Origin: Extensimonas soli
GTDB taxonomy: Bacteria > Pseudomonadota > Gammaproteobacteria > Burkholderiales > Burkholderiaceae_C
NCBI RefSeq assembly: GCF_029211265.1
Contig: NZ_JARGEL010000024.1
Location: forward strand, 239,141-303,140
DNA: 64,000 nucleotides
Direction: 5' to 3'
Shown: positions 36,468-45,602 of the stretch, piece after piece
Position numbering within the stretch: position 1 is the first letter of the stretch
Layout of the letters: each line of letters starts with the position of its first letter
Translations under genes and position numbers: made by a program
The notes under the pieces: generated by a model
Told to the model about the DNA's origin: nothing
Database searches by the model: none
The model's input: only the letters and a program-made list of their open reading frames with translations

Positions 36468-38000
36468 TCAGACCACGGACTGAATCGGGATGGTGCGGCG
36501 CTTCTTGGCGCCGAACAGGCTGGTCTGCGAGCTGCCGTCCGAGCAGCCGTTGCCGAACGAGAAGCCGCAGCCGCCGCGCAGGTCGAAGGCGTTTTCGGCG
36601 TATTCGCGGTGGCTGGACGGGATCACGAAGCGGTCTTCGTAGTTCGCGATGGCCATGATCTGGTACATCTCCTCGACCTGCGCGACCGTGAGGCCGGCCT
36701 GCTCGAGCACGGCGAGGTTCTGCACCTGGTCAACGTGCTTGCCGCGCTGGAAGGCACGCATCGCAAGCATGCGCTCCAGGGCGCGCGCGACGGGCTGCGT
36801 GTCGCCGGCCGTGAGCAGATTGGCCAGGTACTGCAGCGGGATGCGCATCTGCGCGATGTCGGGCAGCTCGCCGTTCACGCCGATGTGCCCGGCATTCGCC
36901 GCCGAGGTGATGGGCGACAGCGGCGGCACGTACCAGACCATGGGCAGCGTGCGGTACTCGGGGTGCAGCGGCAGCGCGACCTTCCAGTCTATGGCCATTT
37001 TGTAGACCGGGCTGTTTTTGGCGCCTTCGAGCCAGGACTCGGGGATGCCGTCCTTGCGCGCCTGCTCGATCACGCGCGGGTCGTGCGGGTTCAGGAAGAT
37101 GTCGAGTTGGGCTTGGTACAAGTCCTTGTCGTTGGCGACGCTGGCCGCTTCGGCGATGCGGTCGGCGTCGTAGAGCACCACGCCGAGGTAGCGGATGCGG
37201 CCCACGCAGGTTTCGCTGCACACGGTGGGCTGGCCGGCCTCGATGCGCGGGTAGCAGAAGATGCACTTCTCGGCCTTGCCGGTCTGCCAGTTGTAGTAGA
37301 TTTTCTTGTAGGGGCAGCCAGAGACGCACATGCGCCAGCCGCGGCATTTGTCCTGGTCTATGAGCACGATGCCGTCGTCTTCGCGCTTGTAGATCGAGCC
37401 CGAGGGGCAGCTGGCCACGCAGGCGGGGTTCAGGCAGTGCTCGCACAGCCGGGGCAGGTACATCATGAAGGTGTTTTCGAACTGGCCCACCATGTCTTTT
37501 TGCACCTGCTCGAAGCTGGCCAGGTTGGCGTCCTTGCTGCGCTTGCTGAACTCACCGCCCAGGATCTCTTCCCAGTTCGGGCCCCACTCGATCTTTTCCA
37601 TGCGCTGCCCGGTGATGAGCGAGCGCGGGCGCGCGGTAGGCGGCGCCTTGGCTTCGGGGGCGGACTGCAGATGGTCGTAGTCGTAGGTGAAGGGCTCGTA
37701 GTAGTCGTCGATCTGCGGCAGGTTGGGGTTGCTGAAGATTTTCATCAGCAGCGACCACTTGCCCCCCTGCTTGGGCACGATGGAGCCATCGTTCCGGCGC
37801 ACCCAGCCGCCGTTCCATTTGTCCTGGTTTTCCCATTCCTTGGGGTAGCCTATGCCGGGCTTGGTTTCGACGTTGTTGAACCAGGCGTATTCGACGCCGG
37901 GGCGGCTGGTCCAGACATTTTTGCAGGTGACCGAGCAGGTGTGGCAGCCTATGCACTTGTCCAGGTTCAGCACCATGGCGATTTGCGCGCGAACTTTCAT
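36468..38000 (-). CDS. narH: Respiratory nitrate reductase beta subunit (iron-sulfur)
   Basis: The 510-residue subunit has four ferredoxin-type Cys groups: CIGCHTCSVTCKNVW near the start, CEHCLNPACVASCP, CRGWRMCVSGCP (with the Trp that marks a 3Fe-4S site) and CIFCYPRI with CSETC. It carries electrons from NarI hemes to the NarG cluster. The ATG ending at 38000 with AAGGAG upstream begins MKVRAQIAMVLNLDKC, the normal start. It sits 17 bases after narG. Confidence 0.97.
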   Translation of the reverse strand: MKVRAQIAMVLNLDKCIGCHTCSVTCKNVWTSRPGVEYAWFNNVETKPGIGYPKEWENQDKWNGGWVRRNDGSIVPKQGGKWSLLMKIFSNPNLPQIDDYYEPFTYDYDHLQSAPEAKAPPTARPRSLITGQRMEKIEWGPNWEEILGGEFSKRSKDANLASFEQVQKDMVGQFENTFMMYLPRLCEHCLNPACVASCPSGSIYKREDDGIVLIDQDKCRGWRMCVSGCPYKKIYYNWQTGKAEKCIFCYPRIEAGQPTVCSETCVGRIRYLGVVLYDADRIAEAASVANDKDLYQAQLDIFLNPHDPRVIEQARKDGIPESWLEGAKNSPVYKMAIDWKVALPLHPEYRTLPMVWYVPPLSPITSAANAGHIGVNGELPDIAQMRIPLQYLANLLTAGDTQPVARALERMLAMRAFQRGKHVDQVQNLAVLEQAGLTVAQVEEMYQIMAIANYEDRFVIPSSHREYAENAFDLRGGCGFSFGNGCSDGSSQTSLFGAKKRRTIPIQSVV

Positions 38001-38017
38001 CGTGTTCTCCTTGTTGC

Positions 38018-41000
38018 TCAGGCCTGGGTGGCCGCGGGGGCTTCGTCGTCGAGCCAGTCGATCTTGCGCATCTTGCGCACCACGACGAATTCGTCGCGGT
38101 TCGTGCCTATGGTGCCGTAGTAGTTGAAGCCGTAGCTGAACTGGGCGTAGCCGCCGATCATGTGGGTGGGCTTGGTGACGATGCGCGTGACCGAGTTGTG
38201 GATGCCGCCGCGCGTGCCGGTGATTTCCGAACCCGGGGTGTTGATGGTCTTTTCCTGCGCGTGGTACATGAGCACCATGCCCGGCTTGACGCGCTGGCTC
38301 ACGACCGCGCGTGCGGCGATGGCGCCGTTGGCGTTGAACAGCTCGATCCAATCGTTGTCGGCAATGCCGGCGCGGCGCGCGTCGTCTTCGCTGAGCCACA
38401 CCACCGGCCCGCCGCGGTTGAGCGTGAGCATGTGCAGGTTGTCGCTGTAGGTGCTGTGTATGCCCCACTTCTGGTGCGGGGTGATGAAGTTCAGCGTGAT
38501 TTCCGTGTGGCCGTTGGGCGTGCGGTGCATCACCTCGCCGGTGGTCTTGAGGTCCACGGGCGGGCGGTAGCTCGAAAGCCCTTCGCCAAAGGCGAGCATC
38601 CACGGATGGTCGAGGTAGAACTGCTGGCGCCCCGTGAGCGTGCGCCATGGAATCAGCTCGTGCACGTTGGTGTAGCCGGCGTTGTAGGACACCTTCTCGC
38701 TCTCCAGTCCCGACCAGGTGGGCGAGCTGATGATCTTGCGCGGCTGCGCCTGGATGTCGCGGAAGCGGATTTTCTCGTCTTCGCGGTGCAGCGCCAGGTG
38801 GGTGTGGTCGCGCCCGGTGATCTTGCCCAATGCCTCCCAGGCCTTGACGGCCACGTGGCCGTTGGTTTCGGGGGCGAGCTGCAGCACCACTTCGCAGGCG
38901 TCGATGTCGCTGTCGATCCGGGCCATGCCCTGCGTGGCGCCCGCGGTGTGCACCTTGCCATTGAGCTCGGCCAGCTGGCGCACCTCGTCCACGGTGTTCC
39001 AGGCAATGCCCTTGCCACCGTTGCCGATTTTTTCCATCAGCGGCCCCAGCGCGGTAAAACGCGCATAGGTGTTGGGGTAGTCGCGCTCGACCACGGTGAT
39101 CGCGGGCGCCGTCTTGCCGGGGATCAGAGCGCATGCGCCCTTCTTCCAATCCTTCACGTCGAAGGGCTGCGCCAGTTCGGCGGGCGAGTCGTGCATCAGC
39201 GGCGTGAGCACCAGCTCTTTTTCGACGCCCAGGTGGCCGACGCAGACCTCGCTGTAGGCCTTGGCGAAGCCTTTGTAGATTTCCCAGTCGCTCTTGCTCT
39301 GCCATGCCGGGTCCACCGCCGTGGACAGCGGGTGGATGAAGGGGTGCATGTCGCTGGTGTTGAGGTCGTTCTTTTCGTACCAGGTGGCCGTGGGCAGCAC
39401 GATGTCGGAATACAGACAGGTCGTGCTCATGCGAAAGTCCAGCGTCACGAGCAGGTCCAGCTTGCCTTCGGGGGCCTTGTCGTGCCACTGCACTTCGGCG
39501 GGCTTGGCGTCGTCCGCGCCCAGGGCCTTGCCCTGCACGCCGTGCGTGGTGCCCAGCAGGTGCTTGAGGAAGTATTCGTGCCCCTTGCCCGAGGAGCCCA
39601 GGATGTTGGAGCGCCACACGAACATGTTGCGCGGCCAGTTGAGCGGGTTGTCCGGGTCTTCGCAGCTCATCTTGAGACTGCCGTCCTGCAGCGCCTTGAC
39701 GGCGTAGTCCTTGGGGTCCAGGCCCGCGGCCTGCGCATCCTTCACCACCTGGATCGGATTGGTCTGTAGCTGCGGGGCGCTGGGCAGCCAGCCCATGCGC
39801 TCGGCGCGCACGTTGTAGTCGATCAGGCTGCCGCCGAATTGGGATGGGTCAGCGAGCGGCGAGAGGATTTCCTCGACGCCAAGCTTTTCATAGCGCCACT
39901 GGTCGGTGTGGGCGTAGAAAAAGCTCGTGCTGTTCATCTGGCGCGGCGGGCGCACCCAGTCGAGCGCGAAGGCCAGCGCCGTCCAGCCGGTCTGCGGGCG
40001 CAGCTTTTCCTGCCCCACGTAGTGCGACCAGCCGCCGCCGCTCTGGCCTATGCAGCCGCACATCATCAGCATGTTGATGATGCCGCGGTAGTTCATGTCG
40101 CTGTGGTACCAGTGGTTCATCGCGGCGCCGATGATGACCATGGACTTGCCGCGCGTCTTGTCGGCGTTGTCGGCAAACTGGCGCGCCACCGCGATCACCT
40201 GGCCGCGCGGCACGCCGGTGATCTTCTCCTGCCAGGCGGGCGTGTAGGGGGTGTCGTCGTCGTAACCGAGCGCGGCGTTCTCGCCCGGCAGACCGCGCGC
40301 CACGCCGTAGTTGGCCACCGTGAGGTCGAACACCGTGGCCACGAGCGCGTGGCCACCCTCGCCCTGCTGCGCCAGTGCAATGCGCCGCATGGGCACCTTG
40401 CGCACGAGCACGTCACCCACGGCCGCAACCTGCTTGTTGGCCGGAAAGTGCGGCGTCTCCAGGCCGCCAAAGTACGGGAAAGCCACGTCGCCGACCTCGT
40501 AGGCGCTGCCTTCGCCTTCCATCAGGCTGAGCTTGAGCTGCACCTGGCTGCCGTGGCAGGCTTCCTTGTCTTCGAGGTTCCACTTGCCGGCGTCGTCGCG
40601 CCCTTCGGCCCCCCAGCGAAAGCCGATGGAGCCGTTGGGCAGCACGACCTGGTCGCTGTGGTCGAGCGCCACCGTTTTCCACTCGGGGTTGTTCGTCTGC
40701 CCCAGCTGGCCCGCAAAATCGCTCGCGCGCAGGTAGCGCCCGGGCACGAGCACCTTGCGCCCGTCCGCCAGGGTGCGTTCCTCGAGCTGCACCAGCTTGG
40801 GCATGTCGGTGTAGCGGCGCACGTAGTCGTCGAAATAGCTGCTGCGCCGGTCGAAGTAGAACTCCTTGAGGATCACGTGCCCCATGGCCATGGCCACGGC
40901 GGCGTCGGTGCCCTGTTTGGGGTGCAGCCAGAGGTCGCAGAGTTTGCTGATCTCGGCGTAGTCGGGCGTGATCGCAACGGTCTTCGCGCCCTTGTAGCGC

Positions 41001-41812
41001 ACCTCGGTGAAAAAATGCGCGTCGGGCGTGCGCGTCTGCGGCACGTTCGAGCCCCAGGCGATGATGAAGGTGGAGTTGTACCAGTCGGCCGATTCGGGCA
41101 CGTCGGTCTGCTCGCCCCAGACCTGCGGGCTGGCCGGCGGCAGGTCGCAGTACCAGTCGTAAAAACTCATGCACACGCCGCCGATCAGCGACAGGTAGCG
41201 CGAGCCAGCCGCGTAGCTGATCATGGACATGGCCGGAATCGGCGAGAAGCCGATCACGCGGTCAGGCCCGTATTTCTTGGCGGTGTAGACGTTGGCGCTC
41301 GCGATGAGCTGGTTGACCTCGTCCCAGCTGCTGCGCACGAAGCCGCCCAGGCCGCGCTGCTGCTGCCATTCGCGCCGCGCCTCAGGGTTTTCGACGATGC
41401 TGGCCCAGGCATCGACCGGGCTTTTCGCCACGGCCAGCGCCGCGCGCCAGTGCTTGAGCAGGCGCGCACGCACCATGGGGTACTTCACGCGGTTGGCACT
41501 GTAGAGGTACCAGCTGTAGCTGGCGCCGCGCGCGCAGCCGCGCGGCTCGTGGTTGGGCAGGTCGGGCCGGGTGCGCGGGTAGTCGGTCTGCTGCGTCTCC
41601 CAGGTGACGATGCCGCCCTTGACGTAGATATTCCATGAGCACGAGCCCGTGCAGTTCACGCCGTGCGTAGAGCGCACGATCTTGTCGTGCGCCCAGCGGT
41701 TGCGGTAGGCGTCTTCCCAGGTGCGGTCTTCGCCGGTGGTTTGGCCGTGGCCCTGGGCAAAGCCCTCGCGCGGCTGCGCAAAATAGGTCAGGCGGTCGAG
41801 AAAATGGCTCAT
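38018..41812 (-). CDS. narG: Respiratory nitrate reductase alpha subunit (molybdenum, catalytic)
   Basis: A 1264-residue NarG. The N-terminal 4Fe-4S region reads HGVNCTGSCSWNIYVKGG, with a His replacing the first Cys as in NarG, and the molybdenum-ligand Asp lies in the segment after YNSTFIIAWGSN. It reduces nitrate to nitrite in the cytoplasm at the bis-MGD cofactor. The start MSHFLDRLTYF (ATG ending 41812, AAGGAG upstream) lacks a twin-arginine signal, as expected. A GTG-started longer frame overlaps narK2 and is rejected. It is 50 bases after narK2. Confidence 0.97.
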   Translation of the reverse strand: MSHFLDRLTYFAQPREGFAQGHGQTTGEDRTWEDAYRNRWAHDKIVRSTHGVNCTGSCSWNIYVKGGIVTWETQQTDYPRTRPDLPNHEPRGCARGASYSWYLYSANRVKYPMVRARLLKHWRAALAVAKSPVDAWASIVENPEARREWQQQRGLGGFVRSSWDEVNQLIASANVYTAKKYGPDRVIGFSPIPAMSMISYAAGSRYLSLIGGVCMSFYDWYCDLPPASPQVWGEQTDVPESADWYNSTFIIAWGSNVPQTRTPDAHFFTEVRYKGAKTVAITPDYAEISKLCDLWLHPKQGTDAAVAMAMGHVILKEFYFDRRSSYFDDYVRRYTDMPKLVQLEERTLADGRKVLVPGRYLRASDFAGQLGQTNNPEWKTVALDHSDQVVLPNGSIGFRWGAEGRDDAGKWNLEDKEACHGSQVQLKLSLMEGEGSAYEVGDVAFPYFGGLETPHFPANKQVAAVGDVLVRKVPMRRIALAQQGEGGHALVATVFDLTVANYGVARGLPGENAALGYDDDTPYTPAWQEKITGVPRGQVIAVARQFADNADKTRGKSMVIIGAAMNHWYHSDMNYRGIINMLMMCGCIGQSGGGWSHYVGQEKLRPQTGWTALAFALDWVRPPRQMNSTSFFYAHTDQWRYEKLGVEEILSPLADPSQFGGSLIDYNVRAERMGWLPSAPQLQTNPIQVVKDAQAAGLDPKDYAVKALQDGSLKMSCEDPDNPLNWPRNMFVWRSNILGSSGKGHEYFLKHLLGTTHGVQGKALGADDAKPAEVQWHDKAPEGKLDLLVTLDFRMSTTCLYSDIVLPTATWYEKNDLNTSDMHPFIHPLSTAVDPAWQSKSDWEIYKGFAKAYSEVCVGHLGVEKELVLTPLMHDSPAELAQPFDVKDWKKGACALIPGKTAPAITVVERDYPNTYARFTALGPLMEKIGNGGKGIAWNTVDEVRQLAELNGKVHTAGATQGMARIDSDIDACEVVLQLAPETNGHVAVKAWEALGKITGRDHTHLALHREDEKIRFRDIQAQPRKIISSPTWSGLESEKVSYNAGYTNVHELIPWRTLTGRQQFYLDHPWMLAFGEGLSSYRPPVDLKTTGEVMHRTPNGHTEITLNFITPHQKWGIHSTYSDNLHMLTLNRGGPVVWLSEDDARRAGIADNDWIELFNANGAIAARAVVSQRVKPGMVLMYHAQEKTINTPGSEITGTRGGIHNSVTRIVTKPTHMIGGYAQFSYGFNYYGTIGTNRDEFVVVRKMRKIDWLDDEAPAATQA

Positions 41813-41862
41813 CGAAAACTCCTTGTCCGTGGTGTCTTGTCGTGGTGTTTGGGGCCGGGCAC

Positions 41863-43302
41863 TCAGCACGGCATTTCGGCGTTCTTGCGTGCGTAGTACC
41901 ACCACGTGATCACGATGCACAGCACGTAAAACAGAGCAAAGGCCCACAGTGCGAGCTCGGGGCCGCCGGTGGCAGCGATCGAACTACCGTAGCTCTTGGG
42001 GATGAAAAAACCACCATAGGCGCCGATTGCACCGGCAAAACCCAGCGCGGCTGCGCCCTCGGTGTTGCCATCCTTGATGGCCTGGGCGCGGGCGGCTTCG
42101 TCTTTGCCGCGCACTTCGCGCAGCTTAAGGTTCAGGAAGATCGTGGGGATCATGCTGAAAGTCGAGCCGTTGCCTATGCCGCTCGTGAAAAACAGCAGCA
42201 AAAACATGAGAAAGAAGCCTGCAAAGCTACCTTCGTGTGGCCCGAAGGGCAGGGCATAACTGCTTGCGCTCTTGGGCAGGAAATACAGCACGCCGAGCAC
42301 AGCCAGCGCCATGAGGGCGAAGTTCCACAGCGTCACGCGCGCGCCGCCCACCTTGTCGGCGAGCCATCCGCCCACGGGGCGGATCAACGCGCCCACCAGA
42401 GGGCCCAGCCAGGCGTAGGCAAGCGGATTGACGGCAGGGAACTGACTCTTGATGAGCAGCGGGAAGCCCGCGGCAAAGCCGATGAACGAGCCGAAGGTGC
42501 CCAGGTAGAGCACGCACATCAGCCAGTTGTGCTTGCTCCGAAAGATCGCGGCCTGCGCGGCGAAGCTGGCCTTGGCGTCGGCGATGTCGTTCATGCCGAA
42601 CCAGGCGGCGAGCGAGGCCAGCGCGATCCAGGGCACCCAGATGAAGGCGGCGTTCTGCATCCACACCTGTACGGTCTGGTTGTTCTTGACGATGGTCTGC
42701 GCCTCGCCGCCGAAGATGCCGAAGATGCCGGCCGTAACCACGAGCGGGCTCAGGAACTGCACCACCGACACGCCCAGGTTGCCCAGGCCCGCGTTCACGC
42801 CCAGCGCCGAGCCTTTGCGCTCCTTGGGAAAGAAGAAGCTGATGTTGGCCATGCTGGAGCTGAAATTGCCCCCGCCCAGACCGCACAGCAGCGCAAGGAT
42901 CAGCATGGTCGGGTAGCTCGTGGTGTTGTCCTGCACGGCCAGCCCTATGCCTACGGCCGGAATCAGCAGCGAGGCCGTGGAGAGCGCCGTCCAGCGCCGC
43001 CCGCCAAAAAGCGGCACCATGAACGAATAAAAAATGCGCAATGTGGCGCCGCTGAGCGCAGGCGAGGCGGCAAGCCAGAACAGCTGGTTGGTCGAATACT
43101 TGAAGCCCAGCGCCGGCAGGCTCACGGCGACCACGCTCCAGAGCTGCCAGACCGCAAAGGCCAGGAACAACGCGGGCACTGAAATCCACAGATTGATCTT
43201 GGCGATCGCCTCGCCTTCGCGTTCCCAGAAGGCCTTGTCCTCAGGCGTCCAGACCGTGAGCGTGCGGCCGGGGCGCAGATGGGTTGTGCTTGGGGTTGAC
43301 AT
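41863..43302 (-). CDS. narK2: Nitrate/nitrite transporter, NarK2 type
   Basis: A 479-residue major-facilitator protein with 12 or more membrane helices and the nitrate-porter signatures GGGNFSSSMANISFFFP and TSGIGNGSTFSMIP. NarK2-type porters in denitrifiers act as nitrate/nitrite antiporters; narK1 beside it is the proton-nitrate symporter type. AAAGGA lies before the ATG ending at 43302. It is placed between narK1 (30 bases) and narG (50 bases), so all are likely one operon. Confidence 0.93.
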   Translation of the reverse strand: MSTPSTTHLRPGRTLTVWTPEDKAFWEREGEAIAKINLWISVPALFLAFAVWQLWSVVAVSLPALGFKYSTNQLFWLAASPALSGATLRIFYSFMVPLFGGRRWTALSTASLLIPAVGIGLAVQDNTTSYPTMLILALLCGLGGGNFSSSMANISFFFPKERKGSALGVNAGLGNLGVSVVQFLSPLVVTAGIFGIFGGEAQTIVKNNQTVQVWMQNAAFIWVPWIALASLAAWFGMNDIADAKASFAAQAAIFRSKHNWLMCVLYLGTFGSFIGFAAGFPLLIKSQFPAVNPLAYAWLGPLVGALIRPVGGWLADKVGGARVTLWNFALMALAVLGVLYFLPKSASSYALPFGPHEGSFAGFFLMFLLLFFTSGIGNGSTFSMIPTIFLNLKLREVRGKDEAARAQAIKDGNTEGAAALGFAGAIGAYGGFFIPKSYGSSIAATGGPELALWAFALFYVLCIVITWWYYARKNAEMPC

Positions 43303-43332
43303 GACGAGGTCCTTTCACTTTCAGCTTGCAGA

Positions 43333-44604
43333 TCAGAGTGCGGCGTGTGCCTTGCGACCGCCTTGCGGGCCCATGACGTCGACGCGGCGCACCTCCGTCC
43401 AATACATCCAGATCAGCGACACCCAGACCACGCCGTACATGAGCATGAAGGCGCTGGAGCGGATGCCGGTCCAGTCCAGCAGGATGCCGAACAGAATGGG
43501 CAGCACGAAGCCCCCGAGGCCGCCGGCCAGGCCGACGATGCCGCTGATGGCGCCGATGTTCTGCGGGTAGTCGTCGCTGATGTACTTGAAGACGCTGGCC
43601 TTGCCGAACGCAAAGGCCACGCCCAGCACGGCCATGAGCGCGGTGAAGGCATAGACGCCGAGGCCGATGTGGAAGGTCGTGGGGCCGTTGACGGTCACGA
43701 TGGTGAAGTCCGTTTGCGGGTACGAGAGCAGGAACAGGCAGATCCAGCTCACCCACATCACCCACCAAGTGACCTGGTGCGCGCCGTACTTGTCCGACAG
43801 GATGCCGCCGATCGCGCGCAGCACGCCGCCGGGCAGCGAGAAGCAGGCCGCGAGCAGCGCCGCGATGCGGATGTCCAGGCCATATTCGCCCACGTAGTAC
43901 TGCACCATCCACAGTGACAGCGCCACGTAGCCGCCGAACACGATGCTGTAGTACTGGCAGTATTTGAGGACGCGCGGGTCTTTCAGGGCCTTGAGCTGAT
44001 CGCTGAAGCGGACGTTGCTGGGCACCAGGTGGGCGGGGTCCTGGTGGCTGAACAGCCAGAACAGCACCAGCGCGCCGAGCATGATGGCCGCATAGACCTT
44101 GGGCACCATGGCCCAGCCGAACGCCACGAGCAGCACCGGGGCGACGAACTTGTTCACGGCCGCGCCCGAGTTGCCCGCGCCGTACACCCCCATGGCCATG
44201 CCCTGGCGGTTTTTGGGGAACCAGCGCGCCACATAGGGTGTGCCCACCGAAAAGGCACCGCCCGCCAGCCCCACGAACAGGCCGATGACGATGAAATGCC
44301 AGAACGCGGTGGCGTAGCTCATCAGCCAGATCGCCGGCACGGTGACGGCCATGAGGACGGCCATCACGATGCGCCCGCCGTAGCGGTCCGTCCAGATGCC
44401 CAGCGGCACGCGAATGAGCGAGCCCGTGAGCACCGGGGTTGCCGTCAGCAGGCCGAACTCGGTGGCGTTGAGGTTCAGCATTTTCTTGATCGGGATGCCG
44501 ATCACGCCGAACATCATCCAGACCATGAAGCACACGGTGAACGCCAGCGTGCTGACGATGAGCACCGACCAGGCCTTGCGGGAATTGTGCAAGTCATTGT
44601 CCAT
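43333..44604 (-). CDS. narK1: Nitrate/nitrite transporter, NarK1 type
   Basis: A 423-residue major-facilitator protein with motifs RVPLGIWTDRYGGR and the nitrate signature GAGNSGAAVNKFVAP in helix 5. The sequence is closer to NarK1/NasA-like symporters than to its neighbour. The ATG ending at 44604 (MDNDLHNSRK) is preceded by GGAGGAAG; a longer open frame upstream is not conserved. It is the first gene of the narK1K2GHJI operon, with 239 bases to narL. Confidence 0.93.
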   Translation of the reverse strand: MDNDLHNSRKAWSVLIVSTLAFTVCFMVWMMFGVIGIPIKKMLNLNATEFGLLTATPVLTGSLIRVPLGIWTDRYGGRIVMAVLMAVTVPAIWLMSYATAFWHFIVIGLFVGLAGGAFSVGTPYVARWFPKNRQGMAMGVYGAGNSGAAVNKFVAPVLLVAFGWAMVPKVYAAIMLGALVLFWLFSHQDPAHLVPSNVRFSDQLKALKDPRVLKYCQYYSIVFGGYVALSLWMVQYYVGEYGLDIRIAALLAACFSLPGGVLRAIGGILSDKYGAHQVTWWVMWVSWICLFLLSYPQTDFTIVTVNGPTTFHIGLGVYAFTALMAVLGVAFAFGKASVFKYISDDYPQNIGAISGIVGLAGGLGGFVLPILFGILLDWTGIRSSAFMLMYGVVWVSLIWMYWTEVRRVDVMGPQGGRKAHAAL

Positions 44605-44693
44605 GTCTTCCTCCACAAATTTACATGCGTGGACTATCCGACTTTGGCCCGGCGCTGAACATCCGCCAATGGCACACTGTTGCCGCATCAGAA

Positions 44694-44721
44694 GAACGAT
44701 GGCGGGGCGTGACCATCGTTC
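44694..44721. promoter_or_regulatory. 28-base inverted repeat upstream of narK1
   Basis: GAACGATGG (44694-44702) and CCATCGTTC (44713-44721) are perfect 9-base inverted repeats with a 10-base gap, 90-118 bases before the narK1 start. TACATCCCATGTA nearby is a second small palindrome. Either could be an operator for NarL or another regulator. Neither matches the FNR site or a standard NarL heptamer closely enough to name. Confidence 0.35.
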
Positions 44722-44843
44722 CAAAGAACTATTCGGCGCGCACAAACTGGGAAGCACCGCGGCAGTGCCAAGGCACGAATGCCCTGCCTACATCCCATGT
44801 ACGGCACGTAGGCCGCGCGCCATGGCGCTATTGGCGCTCTTTT

Positions 44844-45602
44844 TTATTGCAGTTTCATGGATGCCGTCAAGCCCTGGCTGGTGGCAAAGACGGCGGCCTG
44901 CACGCGCGAACTCAGCTTGAGCTTGCGCAGAATGTGTTGCACATGGATCTTGACGGTGGTCTCGGCGATGCCCAGATCGCGCGCAATGGCCTTGTTTGCC
45001 AGGCCCGCGGCGATCAGGGCCAGGATTTCCCGCTCGCGCGGCGACAGCAACGCCAGCGCATCGCTTGGCACCTGCGCCTGCACGCCTGCGACCGCAGGGG
45101 CCTCTGCCGTGCCTGTAGCGCCTTGCGCACCTTGCCCGGATGCCTCCAGACTGCCTTCGGCTGCGCCCGCAGGCCGGCTGCGCAGGGCGGCGACCAGCTT
45201 GCCCATCATCTCGGGGCTGACCACGGATTCGCCCGCGAGCACTTTGCAGATGGAGTCGCTCAGGTCTTCGGAGTTGATGGTTTTGAGCAGGTAGCCGTCG
45301 GCGCCCGCCTGCAGCGCGGCCACGAGGTCTTCTTCGTTCTCGCTCACGGTAAGCATGAGCACGCGCGCTGCCGGCGCCACTTCCTTGAGGCCGGCAATTG
45401 CATCCACCCCGCGCACGCCGGGCAGGTGGTTGTCCAGCAGGATCATGTCGGGCGCGCACGCAGCCGCGCGGCGCTGGGCCTCGCCACTGTCGCCCGCCTC
45501 ACCGACGACCGCGAAGCGCTCGTCCTGCGACAGCAGGGCGACCAGACCACGGCGAAACAGGGTGTGGTCATCGACCACCAGCAGGCGAACGGGTTGGGTC
45601 AT
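44844..45602 (-). CDS. narL: Nitrate/nitrite response regulator NarL
   Basis: The 252-residue protein has a receiver (Asp11-Asp12, phosphoacceptor Asp57 in [10 protein letters not shown]), a long Ala/Gly-rich linker (about 145-180) and a LuxR-type helix-turn-helix ([22 protein letters not shown]). With NarX it activates nar genes in the presence of nitrate. The start ATG overlaps the narX stop by four bases. The linker is longer than in E. coli NarL. It is read towards narK1, which is transcribed on the same strand from the gap between them. Confidence 0.92.
   Translation of the reverse strand: MTQPVRLLVVDDHTLFRRGLVALLSQDERFAVVGEAGDSGEAQRRAAACAPDMILLDNHLPGVRGVDAIAGLKEVAPAARVLMLTVSENEEDLVAALQAGADGYLLKTINSEDLSDSICKVLAGESVVSPEMMGKLVAALRSRPAGAAEGSLEASGQGAQGATGTAEAPAVAGVQAQVPSDALALLSPREREILALIAAGLANKAIARDLGIAETTVKIHVQHILRKLKLSSRVQAAVFATSQGLTASMKLQ

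Noticed and set aside
44605..44843. FNR box upstream of narK1
   Set aside because: No TTGAT-N4-ATCAA match; TTGCCGCATCAG has the wrong spacing.
44815..44845. Rightward hairpin GCGCCA...TGGCGC with a T-run as a terminator
   Set aside because: No rightward gene lies upstream to end there, and in the leftward direction there is no T-run after narL.
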